This document shows positions 29,358 to 37,996 of a stretch of DNA of 64,000 nt, piece after piece. Both the position numbers and the translations under genes were made by a program. Origin of the DNA: Pseudomonadales bacterium (GTDB lineage: Bacteria > Pseudomonadota > Gammaproteobacteria > Pseudomonadales > Ketobacteraceae); contig PAPM01000034.1 of assembly GCA_002708905.1 (NCBI GenBank), positions 124,001-188,000 of the forward strand. The letters run 5' to 3'. Positions within the stretch are counted from its first letter, which is position 1; each line of letters starts with the position of its first letter. Under the pieces are notes generated by a model. The model had not been told where the DNA came from. It worked only from the letters and a program-made list of their open reading frames with translations, and ran no database searches.

Positions 29358-29678
29358 ATGTGGGAAACCGATGCCGACGCAGTTCGGGAATACCATTACT
29401 ACAATCAGGAAGGGGTCTTCATCGGCAAAAGCGAGGGGACCTCACCACAGAAAGACCTATTCGACCAGGCTCACTATGTATTTGATGACCAGAGCGATAT
29501 TGTGAAAAACCTGGACCTGCTGGCCATTGCCAAACGCAAGCTGGCGAACCTGCGCAAAGAACTGATCGGTGTGCCCTTAAAAGACATCACCCGTATTATT
29601 GAACTAAACCAGGAGATCGAAGAACTTGAAGGCTGCATTGAATCTCTGGCCAAGTCCCTGAATCAGGATAGCGCCTGA
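29358..29678 (+). CDS. Hypothetical cytoplasmic protein (106 aa)
   Basis: A 106-residue acidic protein with an excellent GAGGTG ribosome site at 29348-29353. The N-terminal half is aromatic (YHYYNQEGVFIGKSEG); the C-terminal half is a helical hairpin (AIAKRKLANLRKEL, IIELNQEIEELEGCIESLAKSL). No family is recognised. It ends before a strong bidirectional terminator shared with the convergent acyl-CoA dehydrogenase gene, so it is a self-contained transcription unit. Confidence 0.7.
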   Translation: MWETDADAVREYHYYNQEGVFIGKSEGTSPQKDLFDQAHYVFDDQSDIVKNLDLLAIAKRKLANLRKELIGVPLKDITRIIELNQEIEELEGCIESLAKSLNQDSA

Positions 29679-29698
29679 GAACGGCTGCTTCCCCACAC

Positions 29699-29728
29699 AA
29701 AAAAGCCCGGCACTGGGGCCGGGCTTGT
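29699..29728. terminator. Bidirectional intrinsic terminator
   Basis: AAGCCCGGC/GCCGGGCTT stem with A-tract on the left and TTGTT on the right, between the convergent 106-codon gene and the acyl-CoA dehydrogenase operon. Confidence 0.85.
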
Positions 29729-29742
29729 TAAGTCTCTCACCG

Positions 29743-30864
29743 TTAAGCGACAGAAGCGTAACGATTCAGGTGATAATCCATATTACCCAACAGTGCATCA
29801 ATGGCCGTTAAACGCTTGAAGTAGAAACCGACATTCAGTTCATCGGTCATCCCCATACCGCCGTGCAACTGCACCGCCTGCTGACCGATATAGCGACCGG
29901 CCTTGCCCACCTGCACCTTAAAGGCGGAAGCCGCTTTCTTGGCAATATCACCACCTTCCAGGTTGCGCAGGCCAGCCATATACATGGTGGACTGAGTCAG
30001 CTCATGAGCCATAAACATCTCAACCATACGGTGTTGCAGCACCTGGAACTTGCCGATGGGGATACCGAACTGCTTACGGGTCTTACAATAATCCACCGTG
30101 GTTTTGTAGAGTACCTCCATCGCACCAACCGCTTCGGAGCCCATGGCAATCACGGCTTCATCCAGCACCACTTCCAGCGCGGGCAAAGCTTTTCCTGCCG
30201 CTCCCAGCAACTCGCCTTTGGCGCCGTTTAACACGATGTTGGCAGCCCGACCACCTTCCATTGAAGGATAAGCTGTTACTTCAACACCTGCGTCCTTGGC
30301 GTCCACCACGAATACACTGATACCGTCAGCATCGGTCAGACCACCAGCGGTGCGGGCAGTTACCAGCAGCTTGTCTGCAGCGTGACCGTTTAACACCATG
30401 ACTTTCTGACCGCTGATGCTATAGCTATCGCCACTCTGTTCCGCCTTAGCTGCGACACAGCTAGGGTTTCCCCGAGCACCAGGCTCGTCATAGGCCAGCG
30501 CCATCTGCAACTCGCCTTGAATTACCGCTGCCAGCAGGCTTTCCTTCTGCTCAGCACTGCCCAACACTTCCACCAGGCGACCGCCCAGGATCACTGTAGG
30601 AATGAAAGGCTCGGTAATCAGAGCCTTTCCAAAGGCTTCCATCATCAGCATGACATCCAGGGCCGTACCACCGAAGCCACCGTTTTCTTCTGCAAACGGT
30701 ACACTCAACCAACCCAGTTCAGCGAAGGTTTTCCAGTTGTCGGCACTATAGCCAAGCTCACTAACCGCCAGCTTACGGCGGGATTCAAAATCATAATCGT
30801 TTTGCAGAAACTTGCTGATGCTGTCCACCAGCATTTGTTGTTCTTCAGATAACTCAAAATTCAT
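29743..30864 (-). CDS. Acyl-CoA dehydrogenase, second subunit of a heterodimeric pair
   Basis: A 373-residue flavoprotein with the N-terminal helical, middle beta and C-terminal helical domains of the family. QLHGGMGMTDELNVGFYFKRL near the C-terminus is the FAD/substrate segment. It is encoded 23 bases downstream of another, non-identical acyl-CoA dehydrogenase. Such tandem pairs (PimC/PimD, ChsE-type) form alpha2beta2 enzymes in which the subunits share FAD sites. The substrate is unknown; pairs of this type often act on dicarboxylyl-, branched- or steroid-side-chain CoA esters. Confidence 0.9.
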   Translation of the reverse strand: MNFELSEEQQMLVDSISKFLQNDYDFESRRKLAVSELGYSADNWKTFAELGWLSVPFAEENGGFGGTALDVMLMMEAFGKALITEPFIPTVILGGRLVEVLGSAEQKESLLAAVIQGELQMALAYDEPGARGNPSCVAAKAEQSGDSYSISGQKVMVLNGHAADKLLVTARTAGGLTDADGISVFVVDAKDAGVEVTAYPSMEGGRAANIVLNGAKGELLGAAGKALPALEVVLDEAVIAMGSEAVGAMEVLYKTTVDYCKTRKQFGIPIGKFQVLQHRMVEMFMAHELTQSTMYMAGLRNLEGGDIAKKAASAFKVQVGKAGRYIGQQAVQLHGGMGMTDELNVGFYFKRLTAIDALLGNMDYHLNRYASVA

Positions 30865-30887
30865 AACGCCTTCCTCTTAACCCGGAA

Positions 30888-32093
30888 TTACAAGCCCAAA
30901 ACCATTTTCGCGATAATGCCGCGCTGAATCTCATTGGAACCACCGTAAATGCTGGTGGCCCGGGTGTTGAGATATCGAGGCATGGCGGTAAGAGCGTATT
31001 CGGGTCCAATCGGCGCAACGCCAGATCCGGGTTCCAGGGCTTCCAGTTGCAATGGCAGACCGGCAACACCAACCGCTTCAATGGCCAGTTCAGTGAGCTT
31101 CTGGCTCAATTCAGTGCCCACAATTTTGGTCATGGAAGCCACCGCACCGGGGCTTTGCCCGCTGCCCAAGGCGGCCTTGATACGGTTTTCCGTGAATTCC
31201 AGCGCGCTGATTTCGATCTCGGCTTCATGCACACGACGCATGAAATGAGGATCATCCGAAAGGCGACCGCCAAAGCCGTCACCTTCCTGCTCAGCAATGG
31301 CTTTGATCTGTTGCAGGTAGTGATACAAGCCTGGAGCATATTCCTGACCACCACGCTCGAAGGTGAGCAGGAACTTGGCGACTGTCCAACCCTGGTTTTC
31401 TTCACCGATACGGTTGCTCTTGGGCACCCGCACGTTATCGAAGAACACCGTGTTTTGCTCACGCACACCGTCGAGACCGATGATAGGTTCAACTGTGACA
31501 CCGGGGGCATCCATGTCCATCAACAGGAAGGTAATACCCTCCTGAGGCTTGCAATCCTTGTTGGTACGAACCAGGCAGAAAATCTTGTTGGCGTAGTGCG
31601 CGTAGGTGGTCCAGATCTTGGTGCCATTAACGATATAGTCATCGCCATCGGAAACAGCTGTAGTCTGCAGGGCCGCTAGATCGGAACCGGCTCCCGGCTC
31701 GGAATAGCCCTGACACCAGAAGTCTTCGCCAGACAAAATACGGGGCAAATAATAGGCCTTCTGCTCATCGGTACCACAACCGATGATGCAAGGGCCACAC
31801 ATGTGGAGCCCCATAGGAATCAATTGGGGTGCATCGGCTCTCAGGCACTCTTCCGCGAAGATAGAGCGTTGCACCACGTCCCAACCGGTACCACCGTACT
31901 GCTTGGGCCAGTGGGGCGCAGCCCATCCTTTGGCATGCAGAATTTTCTGCCAGGCCATCGCGCGTTCCTTGTCATGGAACACACTGGTGCCGAGACGCCC
32001 CGCTGCGCGGATGTCGTCGGTCAAAGATTCATTGAGGAAATCACGAACTTCTTCGCGAAACTGCCGGTATTCCGGCTTCACAGACAGATCCAT
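30888..32093 (-). CDS. Acyl-CoA dehydrogenase, first subunit of a heterodimeric pair
   Basis: 401 residues from ATG 32093, preferred over GTG 32099, which abuts the AGAGG ribosome site. QGYSEPGAGSDLAALQTTA is the flavin/substrate-binding segment and ATSIYGGSNEIQRGIIAK the C-terminal signature of the large-subunit type. It is followed immediately by the partner gene. The pair introduces an alpha-beta double bond into an acyl-CoA. No CoA ligase, hydratase or thiolase is next to it, so the pathway cannot be named. Confidence 0.9.
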   Translation of the reverse strand: MDLSVKPEYRQFREEVRDFLNESLTDDIRAAGRLGTSVFHDKERAMAWQKILHAKGWAAPHWPKQYGGTGWDVVQRSIFAEECLRADAPQLIPMGLHMCGPCIIGCGTDEQKAYYLPRILSGEDFWCQGYSEPGAGSDLAALQTTAVSDGDDYIVNGTKIWTTYAHYANKIFCLVRTNKDCKPQEGITFLLMDMDAPGVTVEPIIGLDGVREQNTVFFDNVRVPKSNRIGEENQGWTVAKFLLTFERGGQEYAPGLYHYLQQIKAIAEQEGDGFGGRLSDDPHFMRRVHEAEIEISALEFTENRIKAALGSGQSPGAVASMTKIVGTELSQKLTELAIEAVGVAGLPLQLEALEPGSGVAPIGPEYALTAMPRYLNTRATSIYGGSNEIQRGIIAKMVLGL

Positions 32094-32226
32094 ATTCACC
32101 TCTGGGAAACAACAAAACAGCTGCTTCTAAAGTCCAAAATTGGCCCGAACCTTCCTGAAAAGGCTCAAGTTAGAAGTTATTTTGCGGTATTTTCCAATGA
32201 CGTGAACGATCAGTCGATGGCCAAAA

Positions 32227-33078
32227 CTATCTTTGTAATGCTTTGATCAGGCGAGTCAGGGCCTGGGAAAGTTCCTTGGCGGCGGATTCATCCCGGGCTA
32301 TCACAATCCAGTCCGCCCCGGTGGCAGGGTGCCGGATGACACACTGATCCGTCGCTTTACTGCAACGGTAACTGACAAAAGGATTGACGCCAAAGGCATC
32401 CAGGCTGCTGGAGGAAAGCGATGCCTGCCCCCCGGCAGACGGGTCCACCTGCTTACGTACCACGGAGAGCTGGGAAGGGCCCTGTACGGAGACTTGATAC
32501 TCCAAACGCGGTGAGGTGTCTCGATTCTTGATCCGGCCTTCCAGGTACTCGTAGGAGCTCAGCAGGCTGTTGATGTGCAGGACCAAAGAGTCTTTCAAGG
32601 TCGGGGCGATGTACAGCTTTCTTACCTTATCGTCATAGGCTTTGCCTGCCGTGTCATCCCGCTCGATCCCCCCACTGGCCTTGATTTCCCGGAGTTGCTC
32701 CCGGGACTGGGAGACGGCTTCCTGGGACTGCAATTGTTCCTCTATCAGCGTAATCTTATTCAGCGCGGGCTCGTAAAACTCGGCCTCCCGCCCCGCCTCT
32801 TCCACATATCGGGAGAGCAAGTCACTGGCTTTTTGCAATTCGCCATAATGCAGGGCAATCAGTCCGGACAGGTAATAAAACTTGGGGGCCGGTGTCACTT
32901 TCAAGCCGTCTATCCGGCTCAGGTAACCACGGGCCGCCTCAAAATTCTGATCGTCCAGTTTGGCTTGCGCCGCCAACAGCAGACGGTCTGCCTCCATATC
33001 GGCGGGCAATGCCAGAACCCGGGTGGCGGCCAACGACAAACAGAACAGCAGAATGACAGAAGCAACGGATTTAATCAT
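32227..33078 (-). CDS. Secreted TPR-like hypothetical protein
   Basis: A 283-residue protein with a Sec signal peptide (VASVILLFCLSLAATRVLALPA). Residues ~25-125 are helical repeats of TPR character (AQAKLDDQNFEAARGYLSRI, YYLSGLIALHYGELQKASDLL). The C-terminal part is mainly beta with two cysteines (YRCSKATDQCVIRHP) that could form a disulphide. No family is recognised. A PilZ-domain gene lies upstream on the same strand with a 93-base gap, so co-transcription is possible but not shown. Confidence 0.75.
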   Translation of the reverse strand: MIKSVASVILLFCLSLAATRVLALPADMEADRLLLAAQAKLDDQNFEAARGYLSRIDGLKVTPAPKFYYLSGLIALHYGELQKASDLLSRYVEEAGREAEFYEPALNKITLIEEQLQSQEAVSQSREQLREIKASGGIERDDTAGKAYDDKVRKLYIAPTLKDSLVLHINSLLSSYEYLEGRIKNRDTSPRLEYQVSVQGPSQLSVVRKQVDPSAGGQASLSSSSLDAFGVNPFVSYRCSKATDQCVIRHPATGADWIVIARDESAAKELSQALTRLIKALQR

Positions 33079-33171
33079 AGTCGTATCAGTGAGTTATTTT
33101 CACTGGATGATTTTGACAGCATCCCTGCTGAGGGGCAACTATCCACTGCCAACAAGCCGCGGATCTGTGAA

Positions 33172-33531
33172 TCAATCGAGTTTAAAACTGAAATAGCTGG
33201 TCAGCCCTTCGATCAGCTGCATCAGCTCCTGGGGCGGATCGATAAGTTTGAAACCGGTATCAAAGCAGTCGGGACTCACATCCGGACGACACCAACAGCT
33301 CAACGCATCAAAATCGATATTGCTGGCACCTTCGATCTCCCGGGGTAATTTGATTCGGAATTGGAAAACACTGTGGGTTAACAGGGGTATATGGCTGACG
33401 AGGCGCAGACCTTCAGTGGATATATTGACAATATAACCAATGGGCTTGCCCGTCTTCCGGTTATAGACACTGAGGTAGTACTTTAAGTGGTGTCGTTGTA
33501 TGACACGCTTTTCTCTGATTCGCTTTTCCAT
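33172..33531 (-). CDS. Single-domain PilZ protein (c-di-GMP receptor candidate)
   Basis: A 119-residue PilZ domain. The RxxxR motif is present as RVIQR near residues 9-13, and the second motif is NISTEGLRL (consensus D/N-x-S-x-x-G); both bind cyclic di-GMP. There are no extra domains, so it probably signals through protein contacts. The window also encodes an I-site-bearing diguanylate cyclase (5475). Whether they belong to one circuit is not shown. Confidence 0.88.
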   Translation of the reverse strand: MEKRIREKRVIQRHHLKYYLSVYNRKTGKPIGYIVNISTEGLRLVSHIPLLTHSVFQFRIKLPREIEGASNIDFDALSCWCRPDVSPDCFDTGFKLIDPPQELMQLIEGLTSYFSFKLD

Positions 33532-33799
33532 AATCCCCGATTTTTACGTTCAAGAGCTGCTAAAAGTCACAGCTAATTTTAGTTCTGGTAATAGCTAAGT
33601 TTAGCCTTCATTGACGTGACCTCAACAGGAACCCGAAGATAATTTGAAGATTCCCCCCAGATCAAAAACTTACCAACAAGATCAATTTTTGTACAAGGCA
33701 AAAAAAGATTAGACTTGTACCCATTAACCACCTGAAATTTCTGAGCTTATCTGCTATTGATTATAGAATACGGACAACAGAATTTTGCGGTAACCCAGA

Positions 33800-35923
33800 G
33801 TGAGTAAACTTTTTCGCCTTTCACTGTTATTGACGGTGAGTCTGATGGCTGGTGTCAGCCACGCCAACTATTCCCTATCTTTTCAAGCCAATCAGGAACA
33901 ACTCTGGGAAGCTCAGAGAGAAAAATACAACAACACACTGAAACTGCTGACGAAGGGCCAACGGGAACGCTTCCGGGAGGAAGCAGAGACGTTGCGCGAC
34001 TATCCGCTGTATCCCTACCTCAAATACCGTGAGTACAGCCGCTATATCAGTTCCGTCAGCAAAGAGGAACTGGACGAATTCATCGATGAATTCTCAGATT
34101 CACCTCTGGCCGGCTGGCTGCGTCGAAAGTGGATCAACAATTTGGCTTCCCAGAAAGATTGGGATACCTATCTTCAGGAATACCGCCTGGGGCAATACGA
34201 TACCAAATACGATTGCTACTACTACTGGGCGCAATACAAGGTCGGTGACCGGGAAACGGCATTTGCCGGAGCGCGTCAGTTGTGGCTGGTGGGGGCATCC
34301 CAGGACAACGCCTGTGATCCTTTGTTCGAAGTCTGGAAAACCACCGGCGAAATGTTTGGTGATCTCGCCTGGGAGCGCACGGCGTTGGCGATGGCCAACA
34401 AGAAAATACAGCTGGCCCGTTACCTGGAAAATCACCTGCCGAAAGAACTCCAGCCCCTGTCACGGGAATGGCGAGACTTATACCGGGACCCGCGACGCCT
34501 GAAATACATGAAGCGCTACACCAAGTGGGGTGACAGCGCCCGCCCACTGTTGATTACCGCCTTTTCCCGCCTGATTCGCAAAGATGAAAAGCTGGCGCAG
34601 GAACTCTGGCCCCAGTATGCCGCAACGTTTAATTTCAGCGCTGCGGAGCGCGCCAAGGTGGCCAACGAGTTTGCCTTTGTGCTGGCTGTCCGCAAGCAGG
34701 ACAATGCCGATTTCTGGCTTAGCCAAGCCGCCCAATACGGCTACGATGATGAACTGATCCCCATCGGAATTCGCCATGCACTCTACGAGCAGGACTGGTC
34801 CCGTCTGCGCATCTGGCTGACACTGCTGAATGAACAACAATGGCAGGATGAAACCTGGCAATACTGGCAGGCCCGGGCTGAGAGCAAACTGGGTGAAGTG
34901 GATCTCGCGCAGCTGCCGCAAATTCGCATCGATCAGTATCATGTGGATGTCCTGACCTACCAACAGCGTTTTTCCCAGGCGCTCTACAACAAAGACCAGT
35001 TTATGGATCTACTGCCGGATTCCGTGGTGAAGGCCAAGTTCACGCGCTATGATCCCGTGGCCCGACTGGAGAAACTATCCGAGCAGCGCAACTTCTATGG
35101 CTTCCTCGCCAGTGAACGATTGAACAAACCACTGAATCTCAATATCGAGCCCACGCAGGTACGGGAAGAAGACCTGAATGCGATGATCGCCCAACCTGCA
35201 GTACAACGTGCCCGGGAACTGTTTGCCATTAACGAACTGAATCTGGCCCGCTCCGAGTGGGAACACCTGATTCGTCGTACCAACGAGCAGGAACGCAGCA
35301 TACTGGCCCATTTGGCGTACATCTGGGGCTGGCATCATCCGGCAATTCGTGCAGCCTATCAGTCCGATGCCTACAACAACCTGGAGATTCGCTTTCCAAC
35401 GGCGTTTGAAACGGTCGTAAACAAGTATGCGTCCAGCTCCGGCCTGGACACCGATTGGGTGTTTTCACTGATTCGTCAGGAAAGTGCATTCATGCCCCAG
35501 GCACGCAGTTCCGTTGGCGCCATGGGCATGATGCAGATCATGCCGCGTACCGCCAAGCAGCTGTCCCGCTCCATCGGTATCCCCACCCCCAGCACCCATG
35601 ATATGTTGACGCCGGAAACCAATATCAAACTGGGCACCCATTACATGAGCCAGCTGCAACAGCAGTTCAACGGCAACATTATTCTGGCGACGGCAGCCTA
35701 CAATGCGGGGCCCCACCGGGCCAATGCCTGGCAGCCCACCTATTTACCCGTGAGCGGCGATATCTGGGTGGAAACCATTCCGTTTAAGGAAACCCGCAAC
35801 TACGTGAAAAACATATTGACCTATCAGGCTATCTATCGTCATCACCTGGGCAAGGAAGTAAAACTCTCCCACGCGTTGAAACTGATTCCAGCGAAAAAAA
35901 TGCAGGTTACCGTGATGCGCTAG
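33800..35923 (+). CDS. slt: Soluble lytic murein transglycosylase
   Basis: A 707-residue periplasmic enzyme, longer than the ~645-residue E. coli Slt70. GTG start 33800 with a signal peptide cleaved near VSHA-NY. Helical superhelix repeats occupy residues ~30-500, followed by the lysozyme-like domain with SLIRQESAFMPQARSSVGAMG; the catalytic glutamate is E561. MMQIMPRTAKQL, NIKLGTHYM and ATAAYNAGPHR are the remaining SLT motifs. It cleaves glycan strands to 1,6-anhydromuropeptides during wall turnover. It stands alone after a 268-base AT-rich region with its promoter. Confidence 0.96.
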   Translation: MSKLFRLSLLLTVSLMAGVSHANYSLSFQANQEQLWEAQREKYNNTLKLLTKGQRERFREEAETLRDYPLYPYLKYREYSRYISSVSKEELDEFIDEFSDSPLAGWLRRKWINNLASQKDWDTYLQEYRLGQYDTKYDCYYYWAQYKVGDRETAFAGARQLWLVGASQDNACDPLFEVWKTTGEMFGDLAWERTALAMANKKIQLARYLENHLPKELQPLSREWRDLYRDPRRLKYMKRYTKWGDSARPLLITAFSRLIRKDEKLAQELWPQYAATFNFSAAERAKVANEFAFVLAVRKQDNADFWLSQAAQYGYDDELIPIGIRHALYEQDWSRLRIWLTLLNEQQWQDETWQYWQARAESKLGEVDLAQLPQIRIDQYHVDVLTYQQRFSQALYNKDQFMDLLPDSVVKAKFTRYDPVARLEKLSEQRNFYGFLASERLNKPLNLNIEPTQVREEDLNAMIAQPAVQRARELFAINELNLARSEWEHLIRRTNEQERSILAHLAYIWGWHHPAIRAAYQSDAYNNLEIRFPTAFETVVNKYASSSGLDTDWVFSLIRQESAFMPQARSSVGAMGMMQIMPRTAKQLSRSIGIPTPSTHDMLTPETNIKLGTHYMSQLQQQFNGNIILATAAYNAGPHRANAWQPTYLPVSGDIWVETIPFKETRNYVKNILTYQAIYRHHLGKEVKLSHALKLIPAKKMQVTVMR

Positions 35924-36085
35924 ATGCGTCGCTTTATGCGGTAAAGGCACGTTCATCGTTTGGCTCTTCCCCTGGCAACCAGTCCACCTTACTATAATAG
36001 GCGTGTTTCGATTCGGCAGTGCGAATCACGCCTCACTCCAAACCGTTAATAAAACAATAACACCAATGCACATTGGAGCACTGCC

Positions 36086-37069
36086 ATGCCAACCCTTATT
36101 CGATCTATTAGTGCACTTTTCCTTATCGTGCTGCTGCAAGGCTGTGGCCCTACCAGTGAATTCTCTGCTGAGTCCCTTTTGGATAGGAACCTGCAGGAGT
36201 ACGGTGTCATAAGCTGGCGAGCCGACGAAGAGGCCGTGGACGGTTTTTACATTGAGCGACTCAGCATCAGCCCCGACATCGGGGAAGTGGGTTTCACCGG
36301 TTCAATTGAAGTGTTTCCGACCCAGACCACCACCTATACACTCCTGGTGCAAACCCGCAATGAAAACGGCCTGGTATACGACTACACCCGTAAAGCCACT
36401 GTGCACGTGGGAGCCCGGGTGAATTACGACCTGGTTCAGGATGATAACCTGCGTGCCTGTCTGTCAGAAAACGGAGCAACCCACCTGGAACAGTTTGAGG
36501 TCATCTATTGCCTGGATCGCGATATAGAGCAGCTTGCAGGAATCGAGCAGTTCCAGCTCACCCAATCCGTATCACTGGACAACAACCAGATATCGGACTT
36601 TTCTCCGCTGACCGAATTACCCCTGCTTAAATCCGTCAGTGTCTCCGGCAACGATCTCACTACGCTGGATGCTTTCTCTGCCTCCACCAGCATTCGCAAC
36701 ATCGCGGCACACAACAATCAGATATTCGATCTCTCTGCCCTGGCCTCAATGCCACAGTTACTGAACCTGACTTTGGATAACAATGGAATTACGGATGTGA
36801 CACCACTGCAATCCATCCCCTTCCTGCAGGGGCTGTCACTCAGTTACAACCTGATTGAAGATGTCAGTCCGCTCGCCATCAACACCGAGCTGCTGGCACT
36901 GGACATTTCCAACAATCCCGTGAACAGTGGAATCACCACGCTCAAAACCCTTACCAAAGCCTCAGTGATCCGCAGCGAACATAATGGAGATGTGCTCTGT
37001 CTGGATTATGCCAAGCTGGTCTTAAGTCTGGGCCCGGTCGTGTTGTTCGATCAATGCCGATTATTCTGA
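36086..37069 (+). CDS. Leucine-rich-repeat lipoprotein
   Basis: A 327-residue protein. MPTLIRSISALFLIVLLQGC is a lipoprotein signal (lipobox LLQGC, cysteine at residue 20). Residues ~30-110 form a beta domain; from ~135 to 300 there are internalin-type repeats of ~22 residues with the N-Q-I-x-D-x-x-P-L pattern (LDNNQISDFSPLTELPLLKSV, LDNNGITDVTPLQSIP, LSYNLIEDVSPLAIN). It is probably outer-membrane anchored and exposes a protein-binding surface. The partner is unknown. Its stop abuts the stop of the convergent dehalogenase gene with no spacer. Confidence 0.88.
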   Translation: MPTLIRSISALFLIVLLQGCGPTSEFSAESLLDRNLQEYGVISWRADEEAVDGFYIERLSISPDIGEVGFTGSIEVFPTQTTTYTLLVQTRNENGLVYDYTRKATVHVGARVNYDLVQDDNLRACLSENGATHLEQFEVIYCLDRDIEQLAGIEQFQLTQSVSLDNNQISDFSPLTELPLLKSVSVSGNDLTTLDAFSASTSIRNIAAHNNQIFDLSALASMPQLLNLTLDNNGITDVTPLQSIPFLQGLSLSYNLIEDVSPLAINTELLALDISNNPVNSGITTLKTLTKASVIRSEHNGDVLCLDYAKLVLSLGPVVLFDQCRLF

Positions 37070-37966
37070 TCAGTTCAAGCTGGATAACAAATCGTTGATT
37101 GCCCGTGCAAAGGGTACGGGCGAATCCTCCTGCAGGAAATGTCCACCCACCAAAGTTTGATGGGGTTGGCCTTTCGCACCGGGAATACGCTCCTGCAAAA
37201 ATTTATCACCACCCCGGGTAATGGGATCCCCGTTACTGAATGTGGTGAGGAAGGGCTTGTTCCATCGCTCCAGGACTTGCCAGGCAGCGCGATTGGCTTC
37301 CGCTGCCGGATTATCCGGGGTAACCGGCACCAACCGGGGAAACGCCCGGGCCCCCGCCTTGTATTTCGCCGAAGGAAACGGAGCATCATAGGCCTTGCGC
37401 TCTTCCGGCCCCAGCGTCTTGAACGTGCCGGAATTAATGATTCGGGCAATGGGAAACCAGGGGCTGTAAAGGGCAAAGTTTTTCCACAACTGAAAAGCGG
37501 CGGGAACTTTCAGGTCACCGGTGGGCAGCATTCCATTGCCCACAACAATCGCCTTGAAACGCGACTCCTGCTCCGCCGCCAGTCTCAGGCCAATCAGTGA
37601 TCCCCAGTCCTGGCACACCAACGTAATGTTCCTGAGATCCAGGGTTTCCACGAAGGTAAGCATCCAGTCCATGTGACTCTGGTAGGAATAATCCTCCAGT
37701 TTCGTCGGCTTATCGGATTTACCAAAGCCAATCAGATCCGGAGCGATAACCCGATGTCCTGCGGCAGCCACAACGGGAATCATGTGACGATACAGGTAAC
37801 TCCAGCTGGGCTCACCGTGCAGCATCAATACCGGGTCAGCATCCGCCGAACCTTCATCCAGGTAATGCATTCGCATGCCGTTGGTCCCAACTTCCAGATA
37901 ATGGGAATCAAACGGATAATCCGCCAAACGATCGAACCGGCTTTCCGGAGTGCGCAGGTATTCCAT
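37070..37966 (-). CDS. Haloalkane dehalogenase, subfamily I (DhlA-like)
   Basis: 298 residues from ATG 37966, chosen over ATG 37981 because AAGAGG precedes it at normal distance. Alpha/beta hydrolase with the catalytic set of subfamily I: nucleophile D120 with halide-binding W121 (VCQDWGS), E52 in HGEPSW, candidate second halide tryptophan W161, acid D247 (SNGDPI) and base H276 (VGGHFLQ). It hydrolyses carbon-halogen bonds in haloalkanes to alcohols. Some close homologues are annotated without tested activity, so the natural substrate is uncertain. The adjacent serine hydrolase is co-directional, 30 bases upstream. Confidence 0.85.
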   Translation of the reverse strand: MEYLRTPESRFDRLADYPFDSHYLEVGTNGMRMHYLDEGSADADPVLMLHGEPSWSYLYRHMIPVVAAAGHRVIAPDLIGFGKSDKPTKLEDYSYQSHMDWMLTFVETLDLRNITLVCQDWGSLIGLRLAAEQESRFKAIVVGNGMLPTGDLKVPAAFQLWKNFALYSPWFPIARIINSGTFKTLGPEERKAYDAPFPSAKYKAGARAFPRLVPVTPDNPAAEANRAAWQVLERWNKPFLTTFSNGDPITRGGDKFLQERIPGAKGQPHQTLVGGHFLQEDSPVPFARAINDLLSSLN

Positions 37967-37996
37967 AGCCACCTCTTCCATGTATGGGGCGACGTT

